NCBI GenBank assembly: GCA_037074765.1
Contig: JBAMDO010000356.1
Coordinates: 1 to 41,313, forward strand
From: Mansonella perstans
Lineage: Eukaryota > Nematoda > Chromadorea > Rhabditida > Onchocercidae
DNA length: 41,313 nucleotides
Reading direction: 5' to 3'
Position numbers and translations under genes: made by a program. This document shows, piece by piece, positions 37,701 to 41,313 of this stretch. Within the stretch, counting starts at the first letter, position 1, and every line of letters begins with the position of its first letter. The notes under the pieces were generated by a model that saw nothing but the letters and a program-made list of their open reading frames with translations, did not search any database and had not been told where the DNA came from.

Positions 37701-40700
37701 ATTCCGATGAATTTGTACCGGTTGAAGAAAAGAAACCCACCGTAGATGTAAGCGAAGTTATCACGGATGCTGCACAAGCACTTGGAGCAAAAATCACCTC
37801 TCTTTTCAAAAAAGGTCCAGCTCATCTGGATTATCCAATATCAGAACCATATGATGGACCACTAGCTTCAACAAGTGTTGCATCAGAAGTGGAAGAAGAA
37901 CCACTGCAACAGCATGTTAGTGTTTATCACAGTGGACGTTCCGATGAATTGTTAATACCTACGCGGTTTGCAGAGGTTACAGCGGAAGAAAGGCCAGTAA
38001 TAACAGCCAAAATAATCACCGGATTATTCAAAAAACCTGAAGCGTACTTGGATTACCCTGCCATGGAAACATATGAAGGACCACTCGCTTCTACTAATCG
38101 GACAGCCGATGTGGAAAGTGAACCAATCGAACAATTGGTTACTGTTTATCACAGCGGTCATTCCGATGAATTTGTACCGGTTGAAGAAAAGAAACCCACC
38201 GTAGATGTAAGCGAAGTTATCACGGATGCTGCACAAGCACTTGGAGCAAAAATCACCTCTCTTTTCAAAAAGGGTCCAGCTCATCTGGATTATCCAACAT
38301 CAGAACCATATGATGGACCACTAGCTTCAACAAGTGTTGCATCAGAAGTGGAAGAAGAACCACTGCAACAGCATGTTAGTGTTTATCACAGTGGACGTTC
38401 CGATTTACCGATGAGAAAAATAGTTGAAATACCTACAGAAATTCCGGTTGAGGAAGTACCAGTAGAAGAAAAGACACTAATTACTGCCAAAATAATCACC
38501 GGATTATTCAAAAAACCTGAAGCGTACTTGGATTACCCTGCCATGGAAACATATGAAGGACCACTCGCTTCTACTAATCGGACAGCCGATGTGGAAAGTG
38601 AACCAATCGAACAATTGGTTACTGTTTATCACAGCGGTCATTCCGATGAATTTGTACCGGTTGAAGAAAAGAAACCCACCGTAGATGTAAGCGAAGTTAT
38701 CACGGATGCTGCACAAGCACTTGGAGCAAAAATCACCTCTCTTTTCAAAAAGGGTCCAGCTCATCTGGATTATCCAACATCAGAACCATATGATGGACCA
38801 CTAGCTTCAACAAGTGTTGCATCAGAAGTGGAAGAAGAACCACTGCAACAGCATGTTAGTGTTTATCACAGTGGACGTTCCGATTTACCGATGAGAAAAA
38901 TAGTTGAAATACCTACAGAAATTCCGGTTGAGGAAGTACCAGTAGAAGAAAAGACACTAATTACTGCCAAAATAATCACCGGATTATTCAAAAAACCTGA
39001 AGCGTACTTGGATTACCCTGCCATGGAAACATATGAAGGACCACTCGCTTCTACTAATCGGACAGCCGATGTGGAAAGTGAACCAATCGAACAATTGGTT
39101 ACTGTTTATCACAGCGGTCATTCCGATGAATTTGTACCGGTTGAAGAAAAGAAACCCACCGTAGATGTAAGCGAAGTTATCACGGATGCTGCACAAGCAC
39201 TTGGAGCAAAAATCACCTCTCTTTTCAAAAAGGGTCCAGCTCATCTGGATTATCCAATATCAGAACCATATGATGGACCACTAGCTTCTACTGATCGGAC
39301 AGCCGATGTGGAAAGTGAACCAATCGAACAATTGGTTACTGTTTATCACAGCGGTCATTCCGATGAATTTGTACCGGTTGAAGAAAAGAAACCCACCGTA
39401 GATGTAAGCGAAGTTATCACGGATGCTGCACAAGCACTTGGAGCAAAAATCACCTCTCTTTTCAAAAAAAGGTCCAGCTCATCTGGATTATCCAATATCA
39501 GAACCATGTGATGGACCGCTAGCTTCAACAAGTGTTGCATCAGAAGTGGAAGAAGAACCACTGCAACAGCATGTTAGTGTTTATCACAGTGGACGTTCCG
39601 ATGAATTGTTAATACCTACGCGGTTTGCAGAGGTTACAGCGGAAGAAAGGCCAGTAATAACAGCCAAAATAATCACCGGATTATTCAAAAAACCTGAAGC
39701 GTACTTGGATTACCCTGCCATGGAAACATATGAAGGACCACTCGCTTCTACTAATCGGACAGCCGATGTGGAAAGTGAACCAATCGAACAATTGGTTACT
39801 GTTTATCACAGCGGTCATTCCGATGAATTTGTACCGGTTGAAGAAAAGAAACCCACCGTAGATGTAAGCGAAGTTATCACGGATACTGCACAAGCACTTG
39901 GAGCAAAAATCACCTCTCTTTTCAAAAAAGGTCCAGCTCATCTGGATTATCCAATATCAGAACCATATGATGGACCACTAGCTTCAACAAGTGTTGCATC
40001 AGAAGTGGAAGAAGAACCACTGCAACAGCATGTTAGTGTTTATCACAGTGGACGTTCCGATGAATTGTTAATACCTACGCGGTTTGCAGAGGTTACAGCG
40101 GAAGAAAGGCCAGTAATAACAGCCAAAATAATCACCGGATTATTCAAAAAACCTGAAGCGTACTTGGATTACCCTGCCATGGAAACATATGATGGACCAC
40201 TCGCTTCTACTAATCGGACAGCCGATGTGGAAAGTGAACCAATGGAACAATTGGTTACTGTTTATCACAGCGGTCATTCCGATGAATTTGTACCGGTTGA
40301 AGAAAAGAAACCCACCGTAGATGTAAGCGAAGTTATCACGGATGCTGCACAAGCACTTGGAGCAAAAATCACCTCTCTTTCAAAAAGGGTCCAGCTCATC
40401 TGGATTATCCAACATCAGAACCATATGATGGACCACTAGCTTCAACAAGTGTTGCATCAGAAGTGGAAGAAGAACCACTGCAACAGCATGTTAGTGTTTA
40501 TCACAGTGGGACGTTCCGATGAATTGTTAATACCTACGCGGTTTGCAGAGGTTACAGCGGAAGAAAGGCCAGTAATAACAGCCAAAATAATCACCGGATT
40601 ATTCAAAAAACCTGAAGCGTACTTGGATTACCCTGCCATGGAAACATATGAAGGACCACTCGCTTCTACTAATCGGACAGCCGATGTGGAAAGTGAACCA

Positions 40701-41313
40701 ATCGAACAATTGGTTACTGTTTATCACAGCGGTCATTCCGATGAACTTGTACCGGTTGAAGAAAAGAAACCCACCGTAGATGTAAGCGAAGTTATCACGG
40801 ATGCTGCACAAGCACTTGGAGCAAAAATCACCCTCTTTTCAAAAAGGTCCAGCTCATCTGGATTATCCAATATCAGAACCATATGATGGACCACTAGCTT
40901 CTACTGATCGGACAGCCGATTTGGAAAGTGAACCAATCGAACAATTGGTTACTGTTTATCACAGCGGTCATTCCGATGAATTTGTACCGGTTGAAGAAAA
41001 GAAACCCACCGTAGATGTAAGCGAAGTTATCACGGATGCTGCACAAGCACTTGGAGCAAAATCACCTCTCTTTTCAAAAAGGTCCAGCTCATCTGATTAT
41101 CCAACATCAGAACCGTATGATGGACCACTAGCTTCAACAAGTGTTGCATCAGAAATGGAAGAAGAACCACTGCAACAGCATGTTAGTGTTTATCACAGTG
41201 GACGTTCCGATTTACCGATGAGAAAAATAGTTGAAATACCTACAGAAATTCCGGTTGAGGAAGTACCAGTAGAAGAAAAGACACTAATTACTGCCAAAAT
41301 AATCACCGGATTA
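16800..41313 (+). CDS. giant exon encoding a tandem-repeat protein, partial
   Basis: One frame opens at the 16799 acceptor (first full codon 16802) and, allowing for the indels listed separately, continues to the window edge. That is about 8,170 codons with no intron signal and no terminal stop. The first ~355 codons are unique: a Tyr/Thr-rich start (EKSERYYATTRITNEPHRIP), a Thr run, an acidic segment and a Lys-rich stretch near 17750-17820. The rest is a repeat array. Half-units share an amphipathic segment (VITDAAQALGAKITSLFK or ITAKIITGLFKK), then LDYP-x2-E-x-Y-x-GPLAST, an acidic E-x-EP segment, VYHSG-x-SDE and a PEVK-like linker. No signal peptide or membrane segment is seen, suggesting an intracellular protein. 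The ATG at 16955 is unlikely to be the start because the frame is open to the splice site. Possible identity: giant tail exon of a nematode cytoskeletal linker (large ankyrin or protein 4.1-type gene), unproven. Confidence 0.85.
16988..17017 (+). other. SUMO-interaction-like motif in the giant protein
   Basis: The residues VIEIDDSEEE combine a hydrophobic V-I-x-I core with an immediately following acidic/serine run, the usual layout of a SUMO-interacting motif. It sits in the unique N-terminal part of the giant exon after a Thr-rich run. Function is inferred from the pattern only. Confidence 0.4.
17339..17449 (+). repeat. degenerate, isolated repeat half-unit
   Basis: HDYDAYEGTVASTSQKSEID followed by QETINRYMTVYSGEKPD aligns with the array consensus EPYDGPLASTSVASEVEEEP, LQQHVSVYHSGRSD. 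It lies about 420 bp before the first clear repeat and is far more diverged than any array member, so it probably records the ancestral unit at the array's stable edge. Confidence 0.65.
17870..19710 (+). repeat. 5' edge of the array, diverged unit variants
   Basis: The first units carry variants rare or absent later: GLFGKGMTYSDHS, STNRIPDVGSEP, SLFKRGSAHLDYP, GEIYLDYPATETYEGPIAST, and then FRKDETYFDYPVTEAYEGPI with YRTADVEREPIEHL. Reading frame is intact here. The edge-versus-middle difference is the expected pattern for an array homogenised by unequal crossing over. Confidence 0.85.
19721..20070 (+). other. cluster of single-base deletions breaking the frame
   Basis: Compared with neighbouring copies this unit lacks one base at each of about nine sites, e.g. 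GCCAAATAATC for GCCAAAATAATC (19719-19729), CCATGAAAC (about 19771), GACCATCGC, GTTATGTTT, GATGATTTG, CGTAATG, GGACACTAG and GAACACTGC. Substitutions are essentially absent. The next copy (20.16-20.5 kb) has the same variants but few deletions. This pattern fits uncorrected read errors better than mutation. Confidence 0.8.
20190..24830 (+). other. scattered single-base frame breaks, first block
   Basis: One-base losses relative to consensus occur near 20191 (A5 for A6), 20352, 20428 and 21370 (AAAAAGG for AAAAAGGG), 22062, 22138 (GAATGG for GAAGTGG), 22685 (TACGG for TACCGG), 22976, 23332, 23569, 23690, 24341-24353, 24548 and 24828. Most are in homopolymers and several recur at the same unit position. 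Each converts the downstream frame into shadow peptides ending a few tens of codons later, e.g. VQLIWIIQ followed by a stop. Confidence 0.8.
21830..27560 (+). repeat. ~717-bp higher-order repeat
   Basis: The hybrid half-unit junction (DYPISEPYDGPLAST joined to DRTADLESEPIEQL) recurs near 21.89, 22.60, 23.32, 24.03, 24.75, 25.46 and 26.18 kb, spaced about 711-717 bp, then near 27.37 kb after one extra 480-bp unit. So a 480 + 237 bp block has itself been amplified. Confidence 0.85.
26498..26552 (+). other. deletion cluster in the KIVEIPTEIPVEE linker
   Basis: Relative to the intact linker elsewhere this copy is short in the A5 run, in GAAATA, in CAGAAATTCC (three bases) and in GAAAAGACA, seven bases in all over ~55 bp. 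It follows and precedes perfectly intact repeats. Confidence 0.8.
29092..29366 (+). other. deletion cluster in the linker and following unit
   Basis: GATTTACC is GATTACC, GAGAAAAATAG is GAGAAAATAG, GAAATACC is GAATACC, GAAATTCC is GAATTCC, GAGGAAG is GAGAAG and GAAAAGACA is GAAAGACA. Near 29362, AAACCCACC is AAACCACC. All are one-base shortenings of homopolymers. Further one-base changes occur at 29898 and 31044. Confidence 0.8.
31700..32965 (+). other. highly error-like segment, possible single-read bridge
   Basis: Copies at 31704-31770 and 32160 lose single bases. From about 32200 to 32960 both insertions and deletions and some substitutions appear every 10-30 bp, e.g. AGCCCAAAATAAT, TATGAAAGGACC, GGTTTTGAGAGAAAAAAGAAG, GTAAACCGAAGTATTCACG and GATGCGACACTTAGGCG. 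At 33.0 kb the sequence returns abruptly to near-perfect consensus. Confidence 0.8.
33446..34735 (+). other. second group of frame breaks
   Basis: Shortenings near 33447 (TATGAGGACC for TATGAAGGACC), 33615, 33652 (CTG missing), 33790-33835, 34224-34300 (whole linker degraded), 34372, 34473, and mixed insertions and deletions at 34684-34720. The long intact run starts again after about 34.74 kb and lasts to 36.60 kb. Confidence 0.8.
36604..36680 (+). other. two compensating-region frame breaks
   Basis: GTAATACAGCC lacks one A of GTAATAACAGCC near 36605, and TATGAGGACC lacks one A near 36678. After these the frame is intact for about 2.8 kb, to a one-base insertion (A7GG) near 39465. Confidence 0.8.
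40378..41096 (+). other. frame breaks near the window end
   Basis: CTCTTTCAAAA lacks a T (40380), AGTGGGACG gains a G (40509), ACCCTCTTTTC lacks bases (40831), GGAGCAAAATC and AAAAAGGTCC lack bases (41060-41080), and CATCTGATTATCC lacks a G (41095). From 41100 the repeat is again in the normal frame and leaves the window in AKIITGL. Confidence 0.8.

Larger units (their letters stand above)
17870..41313 (+). repeat. coding tandem array of 459/480/237-bp units
   Basis: From ~17.87 kb the same two half-units alternate to the window end. Full units are 459 bp when the linker after SDE is LLIPTRFAEVTAEERPV and 480 bp when it is LPMRKIVEIPTEIPVEEV plus PVEEKTL; the 21-bp difference is in frame. 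A 237-bp hybrid half-unit adds to a 480-bp unit to make 717 bp. Roughly 100 half-units are present. Units inside the array are nearly identical at the DNA level, including silent sites, which points to recent unequal exchange or conversion. Units before ~19.7 kb are more diverged. Confidence 0.95.

Noticed and set aside
17480..40811. Repeated minus-strand open frames of up to ~112 codons (many of 86 codons beginning MSWT) across the array
   Set aside because: They recur at exactly the repeat period and are the antisense shadow of the conserved sense repeat. The sense frame explains the codon pattern and connects to upstream exons.
19931..41000. About 20 separate plus-strand genes in the array, each starting with its own ATG
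   Set aside because: Their starts and stops coincide with one-base indels and each encodes the same repeat. They are pieces of one broken-up frame.
17870..41313. CRISPR array or satellite DNA
   Set aside because: The units are long, contiguous without spacers, and preserve a protein frame with linker length changes in multiples of three.

Overview
The window looks like a piece of an A+T-rich invertebrate nuclear genome. A nematode, perhaps of filarial type, is my best guess. The grounds are long A/T-rich non-coding DNA full of poly-T and poly-A runs, short exons bounded by T-rich 'tttacag / ctttag / tttgcag' acceptors and GT donors, and a coding part of clearly higher GC. There are no operons, bacterial ribosome binding sites, tRNA, rRNA or transposase genes that I can see. 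The organism is an inference from style, not from a recognised gene.

Layout. Positions 1-15669 are A/T-rich non-coding sequence, either intergenic or a long intron. They carry simple repeats, a ~400 bp direct duplication (3.8 and 4.87 kb), a perfect 15-bp-arm hairpin (6.76 kb), an (AAT)n microsatellite (13.6 kb) and a 36-bp x 13 minisatellite (14.4 kb), plus three weak candidate coding fragments. Positions 15670-16376 hold short plus-strand exons joined by phase-1 introns, including a possible 27-nt cassette microexon. At 16800 a giant uninterrupted exon begins and runs off the window's right edge at 41313, giving more than 24.5 kb of coding sequence (about 8,170 codons) with no recognisable intron.

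The giant exon starts with about 1.07 kb of unique Thr/Glu/Lys-rich sequence containing a SUMO-interaction-like motif and one very degenerate repeat half-unit. From ~17.87 kb it is a tandem array of roughly 100 homologous half-units, mostly paired into 459-bp (153 aa) or 480-bp (160 aa) units that differ in one interchangeable linker. A third, 237-bp (79 aa) half-unit is a recombinant of the two half-unit types and builds a ~717-bp higher-order repeat between 21.9 and 27.6 kb. Each half-unit is a short amphipathic helix, a Tyr/Pro segment (DYP..E.Y.GPLAST), an acidic segment, a YHSG.SDE motif and a PEVK-like Pro/Glu/Val/Lys linker. The product would be a giant, largely extended, probably intracellular repeat protein. 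I cannot name the gene. A giant tail of a nematode cytoskeletal linker (large ankyrin or protein 4.1 isoform) is a hypothesis only.

The reading frame of the array is broken at many places by single-base indels, usually in homopolymers, and strongly clustered (19.72-20.07, 22.06-24.83, 26.5, 29.1, 31.7-33.0, 33.4-34.7, 36.6, 40.4-41.1 kb). The repeats around and between the breaks are almost identical and keep the same frame. I therefore read most breaks as uncorrected long-read assembly errors in an unmappable repeat, not as pseudogene decay. The 32.15-32.96 kb stretch is so noisy that it may be a single-read bridge. The true copy number and order of the repeats should be treated as uncertain.
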